From NCBI RefSeq assembly GCF_017815135.1, contig NZ_JAGJCF010000018.1, positions 1 to 64,000 on the forward strand: a DNA stretch of 64,000 bases, read 5' to 3'. This DNA is from Jiella mangrovi (lineage in GTDB: Bacteria; Pseudomonadota; Alphaproteobacteria; Rhizobiales; Rhizobiaceae). This document shows, piece by piece, positions 19,785 through 29,240 of the stretch. The notes beneath the pieces were generated by a model that did no database searches, was not told the DNA's origin, and worked only from the letters and a program-made list of their open reading frames with translations. Every line of letters starts with the position of its first letter. Positions within the stretch are counted from its first letter, which is position 1. The translations under genes were made by a program, and so were the position numbers.

Positions 19785-21041
19785 TCAAAACAGCTCCAGC
19801 TGCGACGCCGGTCGCTTCGCCTTGGGAACGAAGCTCTCGCGCAGCCCCGCGCAGTCGGTCAGCCCGCCAGGCGACCAGTCCAGTGCAGTGATGAACGGGC
19901 GCACCTTGGCGATCGACTGGCAGAGCCGGGCGACGTCGTCGAGCCGCAGCGTTCGATGCCTTCGGGTGGACAGGATGCGCTTCACGGCCCGCGTGCCGAG
20001 CCCCGGCACACGCAGGAGCATCTCCCGGTCGGCGCGGTTGACGTCGACGGGAAAGCTGGCGCGATTTCGCAGCGCCCAGGCAAGCTTGGGATCGACCGCA
20101 AGGTCGAGCATGCCGCCCTCGCCGCCGGAAACGATCTCCGCGCGCTGAAAGCCGTAGAAGCGCATGAGCCAATCGGCCTGATACAGCCGATGCTCGCGCA
20201 TCAGCGGCGGCTTGGCGAGCGGCAGGCGGCTCGAGGAATCGGGGATCGGCGAAAAGGCCGAATAATAGACGCGGCTGAGCCGGTAGTTGCCGTAAAGGTT
20301 TTCCGAGCGGGTCAGAACGTCGTCGTCGGAGGACTGGTCGGCCCCGACGATCATCTGGGTCGACTGGCCGCCCGCCGAAAAGCGCCTGGGCTTGGTGCGG
20401 TCGCGCTTCTCGCCCCTATGCTCCTCGATCTTCGCGCGCAGATGACCCATCGAACGCCGGATGTCGCGCGCGTCCTTCTCCGGCGCCAGGGCCGAAAGGG
20501 TGACGTCGGTCGGCATCTCGATGTTGACCGACAGGCGATCGGCGAAGAGGCCCGCCTCCTCCAGAAGCGCGGGCGATGCGTCGGGGATCGTCTTGAGATG
20601 AATATAGCCGGAGAAATTCTCCTCGAGCCGAAGCTTCCTGGCGACGCGGACCATCTCCTCCATCGTGTAGTCGGAGCTCTTGATGATGCCGGACGAAAGA
20701 AACAGCCCTTCGATGTAGTTGCGCCGATAAAAGTTCATGGTCAGCGCCACGACTTCCTCGACCGAAAAGCGCGCGCGGCTCACATTGGAGGAGGATCGAT
20801 TGATGCAGTAGACGCAATCATAGACGCAGAAATTGGTCAGGAGAATTTTCAGAAGCGAGATGCATCTGCCGTCCGGCGCATAGGCATGGCAGATGCCCGA
20901 GCCCTCGGTCGAGCCGATGCCCTTGGATTTCGCCGAATTGCGGCCGGCCGCCCCACTCGACGCGCAGGAAGCGTCGTATTTCGCGGCGTCGGAGAGGATT
21001 GCGAGTTTCTGGCGAAAATCTAGTACGGGCATGCATCCCAT
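19785..21041 (-). CDS. Radical SAM protein, putative DNA modification/repair (TIGR03916 type)
   Basis: 418 residues. The radical SAM cluster motif C72-VYD-C76-VY-C79 sits in FCVYDCVYCINR. Other family features are the N-terminal LAILSDAAKYDASC, LSVNIEMPT near 190 and a C-terminal helix-hairpin-helix DNA-binding motif (VNRADREMLLRVPGLG, about 340-356). The chain ends in QLELF, which fits the bacterial beta-clamp-binding consensus QL(S/D)LF. Proteins of this family co-occur with DUF4130 and UdgX; their reaction is unknown. It starts the operon. ATG 21041 is used; ATG 21032 is equally possible and no ribosome site decides. Confidence 0.9.
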   Translation of the reverse strand: MGCMPVLDFRQKLAILSDAAKYDASCASSGAAGRNSAKSKGIGSTEGSGICHAYAPDGRCISLLKILLTNFCVYDCVYCINRSSSNVSRARFSVEEVVALTMNFYRRNYIEGLFLSSGIIKSSDYTMEEMVRVARKLRLEENFSGYIHLKTIPDASPALLEEAGLFADRLSVNIEMPTDVTLSALAPEKDARDIRRSMGHLRAKIEEHRGEKRDRTKPRRFSAGGQSTQMIVGADQSSDDDVLTRSENLYGNYRLSRVYYSAFSPIPDSSSRLPLAKPPLMREHRLYQADWLMRFYGFQRAEIVSGGEGGMLDLAVDPKLAWALRNRASFPVDVNRADREMLLRVPGLGTRAVKRILSTRRHRTLRLDDVARLCQSIAKVRPFITALDWSPGGLTDCAGLRESFVPKAKRPASQLELF

Positions 21042-21349
21042 ATAGCGTTCATGAAATGTTCCGGCCAGTGATTTGTGTTACCGGCGCCTGCAGCATTTTG
21101 CCACTCCCCAAGCTTCCGCCGCTCGGCAGGGCTCCAGCGTCCCGCGTGTTTGACAGAGTGCCTGAACATCCAATGGTACGAAGCGGCGGATCCTTGTTTC
21201 AATGCCTGCGTTCATTCGCAAAATGAACCATTGCAGCGACCATTCGTTTGACTGTCGAGGGACAGAGCGAAGACGGCATCCGGCAAGCGGAGGAATCGCT
21301 GCTCGAAGAGGCCGGCCTGAGACCGCTTTTCAATGATCGGAGTTTTGGC
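21042..21349. other. Intergenic region between the UdgX operon and the first BA14K gene
   Basis: About 308 bases of divergent intergenic sequence. It should hold the promoters of the radical SAM operon (minus strand) and of the first BA14K gene (plus strand). No gene or clear repeat seen. Confidence 0.45.
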
Positions 21350-21772
21350 ATGCGAAAGTATTTATCCGTGGCATTTGCGGCCATGCTGGCCCTCGGCTCG
21401 GTCGGCACCAGCACGGTGAGCGCCCAGGCCGAGCCGTACTGGCGCGTCCAGCATCACGATGGCCATCACTGGAGGCGGGGTCATGCGCCGCGCCATTATC
21501 GCCATGGCCGACATCACCGCCGCGACCGCTATTACGGGCGCCGGCATCACAACAACGGCGCTGCGATCGGCGCCGGCATCGCGGGTCTCGCGATCGGGGC
21601 GATCGTCGGAGGCGCCCTGGCCGAGCGCGATCGCCCGGTCCCGCTGCACCGCGTCTATCCCAGCCGCGGCGGAAGCCATGTCGCGCGCTGCAGGGCCCGT
21701 TATCGCTCCTATGATGCGCGGACGGACACCTTTCTCGGCTATGACGGCTACCGTCACCGCTGCAGGTACTGA
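21350..21772 (+). CDS. BA14K-family protein, copy 1
   Basis: 140 residues. A Sec signal (MRKYLSVAFAAMLALGSVGT to about AQA) precedes a His/Arg/Tyr-rich stretch (about 30-70), a glycine-zipper hydrophobic segment (AAIGAGIAGLAIGAIVGGAL) and the C-terminal BA14K motif CRARYRSYDARTDTFLGYDG with paired cysteines. The family is named after the Brucella 14-kDa immunoreactive, lectin-like protein; the function here is unknown. The inner ATG at 21350 starts at the signal peptide; an upstream in-frame ATG at 21248 is rejected. A strong terminator follows. Confidence 0.88.
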   Translation: MRKYLSVAFAAMLALGSVGTSTVSAQAEPYWRVQHHDGHHWRRGHAPRHYRHGRHHRRDRYYGRRHHNNGAAIGAGIAGLAIGAIVGGALAERDRPVPLHRVYPSRGGSHVARCRARYRSYDARTDTFLGYDGYRHRCRY

Positions 21773-21828
21773 GTTGCGCGTCTGACGGCGCGGAGCACGA
21801 GATTGAAGCATAATAGATGACGGTCCCG

Positions 21829-21859
21829 AAGGCCCGGTGAAACTCTCGCCGGGCCTTTT
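21829..21859 (+). terminator. Rho-independent terminator after BA14K copy 1
   Basis: AAGGCCCGG (21829-21837) pairs with CCGGGCCTT, followed by further T residues. The loop is 11 bases. Confidence 0.8.
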
Positions 21860-22177
21860 CGTGGGGGACTCTCTAGGGCCCGCTCGCTCGAATGCGGCAT
21901 TGCCCGCCTAGCAAAGGCATTCGCCAAGGGGGGCGGCCTTCATGCCGCTTGGAAGACACCACGCTTGCGGCGCCCTCAAAGGATCGGGAGACGTCGTCAC
22001 GCACCAAAATGTCATCGCGCACCCGTGCAACCAGATCGGCGAGCGGGAGTTTCGCCGCCAGCCAAACGAATGCCTGACCGCTCAGGCTATCCTTGGTGAA
22101 GGGACAAGACCGGTTCCGCTGACCACATCCTGCCAGTCCAGGGCGGCCGAGCGACCAGGAGTGATCGGAAGACAGCC
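21860..22177. other. Intergenic region between the two BA14K genes
   Basis: About 318 bases separating the tandem BA14K genes. It includes the promoter of the second copy; no supported gene. The preceding terminator shows that the two copies are separate transcription units. Confidence 0.45.
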
Positions 22178-22618
22178 ATGAAGAAACTTGTGTCCGCAAC
22201 CCTTGCATCGGTGATCGCCGTCGGCGCGATCGGTGCCAGCACACTCACCGCTAGTGCCGATCAGTGGCGCCACGGATGGCGTCATGGCGGCGGGTATCAT
22301 CACGACTATCATCGCGGCGGCTGGCGCTACCACGACAGCGGCGCATCGGTCGCGGCCGGCATCGGCGGCTTCGCGCTCGGCGCCATCGTCGGTGGCGCCC
22401 TCGCCTCGCCGGACTATTACGACGGCCCGCCGGCCTATTATTACCGCCCGGTTCCGGTCGAGCGCGTCTATCCGGTTCGCCGTTACTACAGGGTCGCGCC
22501 CCGCCCCGTCTATTACGGCGACCATGCCACGGTCTGCGCGGAACGCTACCGTTCGTATGATCCCGGCACCGACACGTTCCTCGGCTATGACGGCTACCGC
22601 CATCGCTGCAACCTGTAG
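22178..22618 (+). CDS. BA14K-family protein, copy 2
   Basis: 146 residues with the same layout as copy 1: Sec signal (MKKLVSATLASVIAVGAIGA to TASA), His/Gly/Arg/Trp-rich stretch, zipper segment (VAAGIGGFALGAIVGGALAS), a Tyr/Pro/Arg-rich linker and a C-terminal BA14K motif, CAERYRSYDPGTDTFLGYDG, with a closing cysteine. The ends of both copies are near-identical in the motif, while the middle differs, which fits an old tandem duplication. Likely periplasmic or surface-exposed. Confidence 0.88.
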   Translation: MKKLVSATLASVIAVGAIGASTLTASADQWRHGWRHGGGYHHDYHRGGWRYHDSGASVAAGIGGFALGAIVGGALASPDYYDGPPAYYYRPVPVERVYPVRRYYRVAPRPVYYGDHATVCAERYRSYDPGTDTFLGYDGYRHRCNL

Positions 22619-22654
22619 GAACCATCTGCCCTGTCAGGGATGGGTTCCAACGAA

Positions 22655-22689
22655 AACGCCGGCAGAGTGATCTGCCGGCGTTGTCTTTT
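22655..22689 (+). terminator. Rho-independent terminator after BA14K copy 2
   Basis: A perfect 12-bp stem, AACGCCGGCAGA / TCTGCCGGCGTT, with a 4-base loop, then a T-rich tail. Confidence 0.85.
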
Positions 22690-22742
22690 GATCTTCTGCT
22701 CGCCGCCATCCACCAATGGCGGCAAAGTCGCTTCGAGCCGTG

Positions 22743-23549
22743 TCAGTGGCCGAGGGCTTTTTTCACGGCGCGCTTGGTGACGACCTTGACGAGATTGGCG
22801 CGATAGGCCGACGAGCCGTGAATGTCGGACATCATGTTGTCCTGGGGCATCGTCAGACCGTCGACGGCCTCTGGGGCGAAATTCGACGACAGCGCCTGTT
22901 CCGCTTCGCTCCAGTGGAAGGCGCCTTCCGAGCCAGCGCCGGTCACGCCGACCTTGACGTCGCCGCCGCGCCTGGCGACGAACACGCCGCACATGGCATA
23001 GCGCGAGGCCGGGTTGCGGAACTTCTCGTATGCACAGGCATCCGGCGCCTCGAAGGCGATCTTGGTGACGATCTCGCCGTCCTCCAGAGCGGTCTCGAAG
23101 AGACCCACGAAGAAGTCGTCGGCCGCGATCTCGCGCTGGTTGGTGCGGATTGTTGCGCCGAGCGCCAGAAGCGCCGCGGGATAATCCGCCGCCGGATCGA
23201 AATTTGCGACCGAGCCGCCGACCGTTCCCATGTGGCGGACCGCCGGATCGCCGATCAGACCGGCGAGATCGGCAAAACCCGGGCAGACGGATTTGATCTC
23301 GTCGCTCATGGCGACGTCGGAATGGGTCATGCCGCCGCCGATGACGATCGACTTGCCCTCGACCTTGATGCCCTTGAGGCCCGGCACGTGGCGAAGGTCG
23401 ATCAGAGCCTCGGGCGCGGCAAGCCGCTGCTTCATGGTCGGGATCAGCGTCATGCCGCCCGCCAGATATTTGCCCTCGTCGCCATGGTCGGCCGCGAACT
23501 TCGCCGCCTGAGGCAGCGAAACGGGGCGGTGATATTTGGTCTCGTACAT
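22743..23549 (-). CDS. coxM: Xanthine dehydrogenase/CODH-family FAD-binding medium subunit
   Basis: 268 residues. Flavoprotein subunit passing electrons from the small-subunit Fe-S centres to an acceptor. FAD-binding motifs are AGGMTLIPTM (about 31) and TVGGSVANFDPAAD (about 109); the C-terminal CODH_FAD domain follows. The ATG at 23549 is set by a near-perfect AGGAGG 8 bases upstream; the longer frame to 23660 is rejected. Last gene of a small-large-medium (S-L-M) operon on the minus strand, 159 bases after the large-subunit stop, with a palindromic repeat in that gap. The symbol reflects homology; the substrate is not established. Confidence 0.88.
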   Translation of the reverse strand: MYETKYHRPVSLPQAAKFAADHGDEGKYLAGGMTLIPTMKQRLAAPEALIDLRHVPGLKGIKVEGKSIVIGGGMTHSDVAMSDEIKSVCPGFADLAGLIGDPAVRHMGTVGGSVANFDPAADYPAALLALGATIRTNQREIAADDFFVGLFETALEDGEIVTKIAFEAPDACAYEKFRNPASRYAMCGVFVARRGGDVKVGVTGAGSEGAFHWSEAEQALSSNFAPEAVDGLTMPQDNMMSDIHGSSAYRANLVKVVTKRAVKKALGH

Positions 23550-23562
23550 CTTAATGCCTCCT

Positions 23563-23614
23563 GGAGCATGATCCCGATCGCTTCGATAGCGGCTTTGCGA
23601 GATGATCATGCGCT
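23563..23614. repeat. Hairpin repeat just upstream of the coxM ribosome site
   Basis: GAGCATGATC (starting at 23564) is answered by GATCATGCGCT (23604-23614), with an inner CGATCGCTTCGATAGCG region. It resembles the 'GAGCATGATCCCGAAAA' repeat family of rhizobia. Read on the minus strand, the stem ends directly before the AGGAGG of coxM. Confidence 0.55.
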
Positions 23615-23708
23615 GACTGAACGACAAGGCGGGGCGGCGTCCCCGACCTATGGCCGGCACGTCCGGCCACGCATCGATGCGGCGGCCGGACGGCGGAAGA
23701 ACCCGCGG

Positions 23709-26054
23709 CTATTCGACGGCGCTGAGCGCCTTCCAGACCTTCTCCGGCGTAGCCGGCATGGTCAGCTCGTTATTGCCGATCGCGTCGGTGATGGCGTTGA
23801 TCACGGCCGGCGGCGAGCCGATCGCCCCGGCCTCGCCGCAGCCCTTCATGCCGAGCGGATTGCCCGGACAGAGCGTCTCGTGCGTCGAGACCTTGAACAT
23901 CGGCAGGTCCCAGGCGCGCGGCATGGCGTAGTCCATGTAGGACGCGGTCAGAAGCTGGCCGGCGTCGTCGTAATGGGTGCCTTCGAGCAAGGCCTGGCCG
24001 ATGCCCTGGGCGAGCCCGCCATGCACCTGGCCGTCGACGATCATCGGATTGATCACCCGGCCGAAGTCGTCGGCCGCGACGAACTGGATGATCTGCGTCG
24101 TTCCCGTTTCGGGATCGACCTCAACCTCGCAGATGTAGCAGCCGGCCGGGAAGGTGAAGTTGGTGGGATCGTAGAACGCCCCCTCCTTCAGCCCCGGCTC
24201 CATGCCGTCCGGCAGGTTGTGGCCGGTATAGGCGCCGAGACAGACCTCGTGCCAGCCGAGCTTCTTGTCGGTGCCGGCCACCTTCACTTCGCCATTCTCG
24301 ATGACGATGTCGCCCTCGTCGGCCTCGAGCAGATGGGCGGCGATCTTCTTGGCCTTGGCTTCGACCTTGTCCAGAGCCTTGTGGATCGCCGACATGCCGA
24401 CCGCGCCGGAGCGCGATCCGTAGGTCCCCATGCCGAACTGCACCTTGTCGGTATCGCCATGGATGACCTGGACGTTGTCCACCGGCAGGCCGAAGCGTTC
24501 GGCGACGAGCTGGGAAAAGGTCGTCTCGTGGCCCTGACCGTGGCTGTGCGAGCCCGTGAGGATCTCGATCGTGCCGACCGGATTGACCCGGACTTCCGCC
24601 GACTCCCACAGGCCGACACCGGCGCCGAGCGACCCCACCGCCTTCGACGGCGCGATGCCGCAGGCCTCGATGTAGCAGCTCATGCCGAGCCCGCGCAGCT
24701 TGCCGCGCGACCTTGCCTCCTCGCGGCGGGCGTCGAAGCCGGCAACGTCGGCCGCCTCCATGCCGGCATTCAGGGTCGCGTCGAAATCGCCGGCGTCATA
24801 GGCCATGATCACCGGCGTCTGGTGCGGGAAGGAGCGGATGAAGTTCTTGCGACGAAACTCCGCCGGCGAGATGCCGAGTTCGCGCGCCGCCGTCTCCATC
24901 GTCCGCTCGACGACATAGGTCGCTTCCGGCCGTCCGGCGCCGCGATAGGCGTCCACCGGTACGGTGTTGGTATAGACCGCCTTGACGTTGGCGTGGATCG
25001 CCGGGATGTCGTACTGGCCCGACAGAAGCGTCGCATAAAGATAGGTCGGGGTCGCCGACGAGAACAGCGACATGTAGGCGCCGAGATTGGCGACCGTCTC
25101 GACCCTGAGGGCGAGGATCTTGTTGTCGGCGTCGAGCGCCATCTCGACATCGGTCTCGTGATCGCGGCCATGGGCGTCGGTCAGGAACGCCTCCGACCGG
25201 TCCGACGTCCACTTCACCGGCACGCCCGTGCGCTTGGAGGCCCAGAGGCAGACGATCTCTTCGGGATAGATGTAGATCTTCGAGCCGAAGCCGCCGCCGA
25301 CATCGGGTGCGATGATCCGCAGCTTGTGTTCGGGCGCGACGTTGTAAAAGGCGCTCATGACGAGCCGCGCGACATGCGGGTTCTGCGAGGTCGTCCAGCA
25401 GGTATAGTGATCTTCGGCCGGATCGTAATGGCCGAGCGCGGCGCGCGGCTCCATCGGATTGGGTACCAGCCGGTTGTTGTGGATGTGCAGCCGGGTGACG
25501 TGGGCGGCCTTGGAAAAGGCCTCGTCCGTCGCCGCCCTGTCGCCGAGCTCCCAGTCGAAGATCAGATTGCCCGGCGCTTCGGGATGAAGCTGCGGCGCGC
25601 CATCCTTCAGAGCCTCGACGGCCTTGGTGACGACCGGCAATTCCTCGTAGTCGACCATCACCGCCTCGGCGGCGTCGCGGGCCTGAGCCTGCGTCTCGGC
25701 GACGACGATCGCCACCGCCTGCCCGACATGGCGCACGGTCTGCGAAGCGAGCGCCGGCCAGGCGCCCATCTTCATTGGCGTGCCGTCTTTCGACGAAACC
25801 GCCCAGCCGCAGATCAGGTTTCCGATGCCGTCGCCCTGCAGCTGCTGACCGTTGAGGATGCCGATCACGCCCGGCATTCCCTCGGCCGCGCTGGTGTCGA
25901 GACCGTTGATCTTCGCATGCGCATAGGGCGAGCGCACGAATGCGGCATATTTCATGCCCGGAACGCTCATGTCGTCGACATAGCGACCGCGGCCGGTGAT
26001 GAAGCGCCGGTCCTCCTTCCGAAGAACCTTCGCGCCGATACCTTCAACGCCCAT
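23709..26054 (-). CDS. coxL: Molybdenum hydroxylase large subunit, form II CoxL-like
   Basis: 781 residues; catalytic subunit binding the molybdopterin cytosine dinucleotide cofactor. Features: [19 protein letters not shown] at the start, GGGFGSK (about 245), HGQGHETTF in the Mo-cofactor region (about 500) and the catalytic glutamate loop [12 protein letters not shown] near the end. At about 369-375 the active-site loop reads AYRGAGR, the form II signature. Form I CO dehydrogenases have AYRCSFR with the Cu-binding cysteine, so CO oxidation is not supported; an aldehyde, purine or other substrate is possible. Of two close ATGs, 26054 is preferred because GGAGG is 7 bases upstream. Confidence 0.92.
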   Translation of the reverse strand: MGVEGIGAKVLRKEDRRFITGRGRYVDDMSVPGMKYAAFVRSPYAHAKINGLDTSAAEGMPGVIGILNGQQLQGDGIGNLICGWAVSSKDGTPMKMGAWPALASQTVRHVGQAVAIVVAETQAQARDAAEAVMVDYEELPVVTKAVEALKDGAPQLHPEAPGNLIFDWELGDRAATDEAFSKAAHVTRLHIHNNRLVPNPMEPRAALGHYDPAEDHYTCWTTSQNPHVARLVMSAFYNVAPEHKLRIIAPDVGGGFGSKIYIYPEEIVCLWASKRTGVPVKWTSDRSEAFLTDAHGRDHETDVEMALDADNKILALRVETVANLGAYMSLFSSATPTYLYATLLSGQYDIPAIHANVKAVYTNTVPVDAYRGAGRPEATYVVERTMETAARELGISPAEFRRKNFIRSFPHQTPVIMAYDAGDFDATLNAGMEAADVAGFDARREEARSRGKLRGLGMSCYIEACGIAPSKAVGSLGAGVGLWESAEVRVNPVGTIEILTGSHSHGQGHETTFSQLVAERFGLPVDNVQVIHGDTDKVQFGMGTYGSRSGAVGMSAIHKALDKVEAKAKKIAAHLLEADEGDIVIENGEVKVAGTDKKLGWHEVCLGAYTGHNLPDGMEPGLKEGAFYDPTNFTFPAGCYICEVEVDPETGTTQIIQFVAADDFGRVINPMIVDGQVHGGLAQGIGQALLEGTHYDDAGQLLTASYMDYAMPRAWDLPMFKVSTHETLCPGNPLGMKGCGEAGAIGSPPAVINAITDAIGNNELTMPATPEKVWKALSAVE

Positions 26055-26167
26055 TATCATTCCTCCCTGAAAACTCGCTCGGGTCTGCTGCCGGACGGCG
26101 CAGACCACGATTGCAGTCGAAATCTCTCATGCCCCGCGAACCGGTGTGGACCCGGCGCAGCTCCGGC

Positions 26168-26656
<489 letters not shown>

Positions 26657-27293
26657 ACGCTCCTCCTAAAACTCTGCGACCGGACGAACCGGCCTCGATC
26701 CCTCGCACGGCTTTTGCCGCTCTGCGCCGACCTCCAAATCGGCGCGGCCGAGAGGGCGGCCCGGCGGGAGAGTGCCCCTTTGTGATCGAGGCTTCAAGCG
26801 CTTTTAAGATTCATTCTACATCACGCCGGCATCGCGACGCGGCCGGGTTCGGGAAGCCCTGCCGGCCGCACGTCGCCTCCCCGCCGAAACCAGGGCAGCA
26901 CCGCTCTTGCGCAAGATCGGCTGGTCACGAGCGCCGGCAATCCAGCCACTGTGCCCCAGGATCGGCAGATATTACGGGTCGCCGAGCCCCCCCTGTCACC
27001 CGACGGCAACGGGCAAGCGAATTGACCGGCTGCAGCCACAGCTGCGACAGTAAGTCCGACTTCGGTCGGGGTTTGTTGTCGCATCGGCACAGCAAGCGCT
27101 CAATCGACGCTTGGGCGCTGCCGAAATGCCGGTTTGTCAGCGGGCCGTAGTTGTTATTTTATCATTTCCCGGCATCCTTAGCGCCACCTGAAGGGGGGAG
27201 CGAAACTTTTCGGGAGGGGCCGCAGGGCCCTGCCGAGCCATGACGGCCGGCGCTTCACCCTCCGCATGACCGCTGGCCAGGAGATGTAAGCGT
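26657..27293. other. Long divergent intergenic region between coxS and tamA
   Basis: About 637 bases with no supported gene; short frames on both strands lack motifs. It must carry the promoters for the coxSLM operon (minus) and tamAB (plus). A candidate tamA promoter is TTGTCA near 27134 followed by an AT-rich box at about 27154-27163. Confidence 0.5.
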
Positions 27294-29240
27294 TTGCCCG
27301 GATTTCGTCGTCTGACCGCAATCTGTCTGTCGATTGCCGTGGCGATCTCGGTGACGCCCTCGGCCGGTGCGTTCGAGATCTTCGGCATGAAGTTCTTCGA
27401 AAGCGCCGATTCCACCGTCGATGTCATCGATCCCCTGAACTACACGGTCACGCTCACTCTGGCACCGGCGCCGGACGATGACGGCTCGCTCGAGGAGGCG
27501 CTCAATACCGCCTCCAGCCTCGTCAGCGATCAGGAAAAGCCGGTTTCGGGCTCTCTCGGCCTGCTTTCCAAGGCGAAGACCGACCGCAAGCGGCTCGTCG
27601 CCGCCCTGTTCGAGCAGGCGCGCTACGACGGCCTCGTCGACATCTTCATCGAAGGCCGCGACATCACGACGTTGCAGCCGGACGCAACCTTTTCCGCAAG
27701 ACCTGTGCCGGTGACGATCCGCGTCCGGCCCGGGCCGAAATATACCCTCGGCCGCATCGCCGTCAGTTCGCCCGCCATACCGGTCGATCCCGCCGAATAC
27801 GGCCTCGAACCGGGCGGCGAGGCCGGCTCGGCCAAGGTCCTCGAGGCCGAGGCGAAGATGTTCGACAAGCTGCGTCAGGACGGCCGGCCCTTCGTCGCCG
27901 TGACCCGTCGCGAGATCATCGCGGACGCGGCGACCGACCGGCTGGACTATGAAGCGACCCTCGAGCCCGGCCCCCGCGTCCCGTTCGGCGATATCTGGAT
28001 CGACGGCGAGAAGGATGTCGATCCCGGCTTCATCGCCTACATGACCGGCATCGAGGCCGGCAAAGTCTTCTCGCCGCAGGAGCTGGCCGATGCGCGCGAC
28101 CGTCTTCTGAAGCTCGGCGTCTTCTCCTCGGTCACGGTGAAGGAAGCCAAGGGCCAGGCGCCGGACGGCAGCCTGCCCGTGCAGATCGAGGTCGGCGAGC
28201 GCAAGTTCGGCTATTACGGCGTCGGCGCCACCTATTCCAACACCGAGGGCGCCGGTGCCAACGGCTATGTCGGCTACCGCAATCTCTTCGGCCGGGCCGA
28301 ATCGCTTCGCTTCGACGCCTCGGTCTCACGCATCGGCGCCTCGACGATCTCCGACGAGCCGCGGCCGATCGACGGCATCGACTATTCGAGCTCGCTGGTC
28401 TTCAAGAAGCCCGGCGTCCTCGGTCCCGATTCCGTCTATATCGGCTCGCTCGAGATCAAGCGGGAGCAGCCGCTCGCCTACGACCGCACCAGCTATGCGG
28501 CGACGAGCGGCGTCGAATACGACATCGACAAGCAGCAGAAGCTGAATGTCAGCCTCAGAGCCGAATATGAGGAAATCACCGACTATCTCGGGACCCGCGA
28601 CTATCTCATCGGATCGGTGCCGATCACCTACACCTATGACGGGCGGAACAACGAACTGAACCCGACCGAAGGCTTCTATCTGCAGGCCCTCGCCGAGCCG
28701 TCCTACGGCTTCAACACATCGACGCCCTTCGTCAAGACGCGGCTCGACGGCAGGGCCTATCTGTCGCTGACCGAAAGCGACCGGCTGGTTCTTGCCAGCC
28801 GGCTCGGCTACGGCACGGTCTTCGGCGCCGATCTTCTCGACATTCCCAACGACCGGCGCTTTTACGCCGGCGGCGGCGGCTCCGTGCGCGGCTACGAATT
28901 TCAGTCGATCGGGCCCTATTTCCCCGACACCGTGCCGGCCGGCTCGGGCTACAATTCCGACTTCACCGACACGCCCACCGGCGGCCTTTCCCTGTTCGAC
29001 GGCTCGGTCGAGGCCCGCATCGGCATCACCGAGAACATCCAGATCGTGCCCTTCCTCGATTTCGGCACGGTCTCCAACAAGCTCGTCCCCGATTTTTCGA
29101 ACTTCAAGCTCGGTGCCGGCGTCGGCGCCCGCTATCTCACCAGCTTCGGCCCGATCCGGATCGACGTCGGCATCCCGCTCGATCCGGGGCCGAAGGACGC
29201 GAGCTACCAGATCTACGCCGGTATCGGACAGGCCTTCTGA
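27294..29240 (+). CDS. tamA: TamA-type Omp85 outer-membrane translocase
   Basis: 648 residues. Signal peptide to about residue 26 (SAGA). Two or three POTRA domains (about 50-290) contain RLVAALFEQARYDGLVDIFIEG and, near 250-270, ARDRLLKLGVFSSV. A C-terminal 16-strand beta barrel (about 300-648) has the Omp85 insertion-loop motif GGGGSVRGYEFQSIGP near 530 and a last strand ending in aromatic F, the signal for outer-membrane insertion. With TamB it forms the Tam complex bridging both membranes. The start is TTG at 27294, with AGGAGAT upstream. Its TGA overlaps the ATG of tamB by one base. Confidence 0.92.
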   Translation: MPGFRRLTAICLSIAVAISVTPSAGAFEIFGMKFFESADSTVDVIDPLNYTVTLTLAPAPDDDGSLEEALNTASSLVSDQEKPVSGSLGLLSKAKTDRKRLVAALFEQARYDGLVDIFIEGRDITTLQPDATFSARPVPVTIRVRPGPKYTLGRIAVSSPAIPVDPAEYGLEPGGEAGSAKVLEAEAKMFDKLRQDGRPFVAVTRREIIADAATDRLDYEATLEPGPRVPFGDIWIDGEKDVDPGFIAYMTGIEAGKVFSPQELADARDRLLKLGVFSSVTVKEAKGQAPDGSLPVQIEVGERKFGYYGVGATYSNTEGAGANGYVGYRNLFGRAESLRFDASVSRIGASTISDEPRPIDGIDYSSSLVFKKPGVLGPDSVYIGSLEIKREQPLAYDRTSYAATSGVEYDIDKQQKLNVSLRAEYEEITDYLGTRDYLIGSVPITYTYDGRNNELNPTEGFYLQALAEPSYGFNTSTPFVKTRLDGRAYLSLTESDRLVLASRLGYGTVFGADLLDIPNDRRFYAGGGGSVRGYEFQSIGPYFPDTVPAGSGYNSDFTDTPTGGLSLFDGSVEARIGITENIQIVPFLDFGTVSNKLVPDFSNFKLGAGVGARYLTSFGPIRIDVGIPLDPGPKDASYQIYAGIGQAF

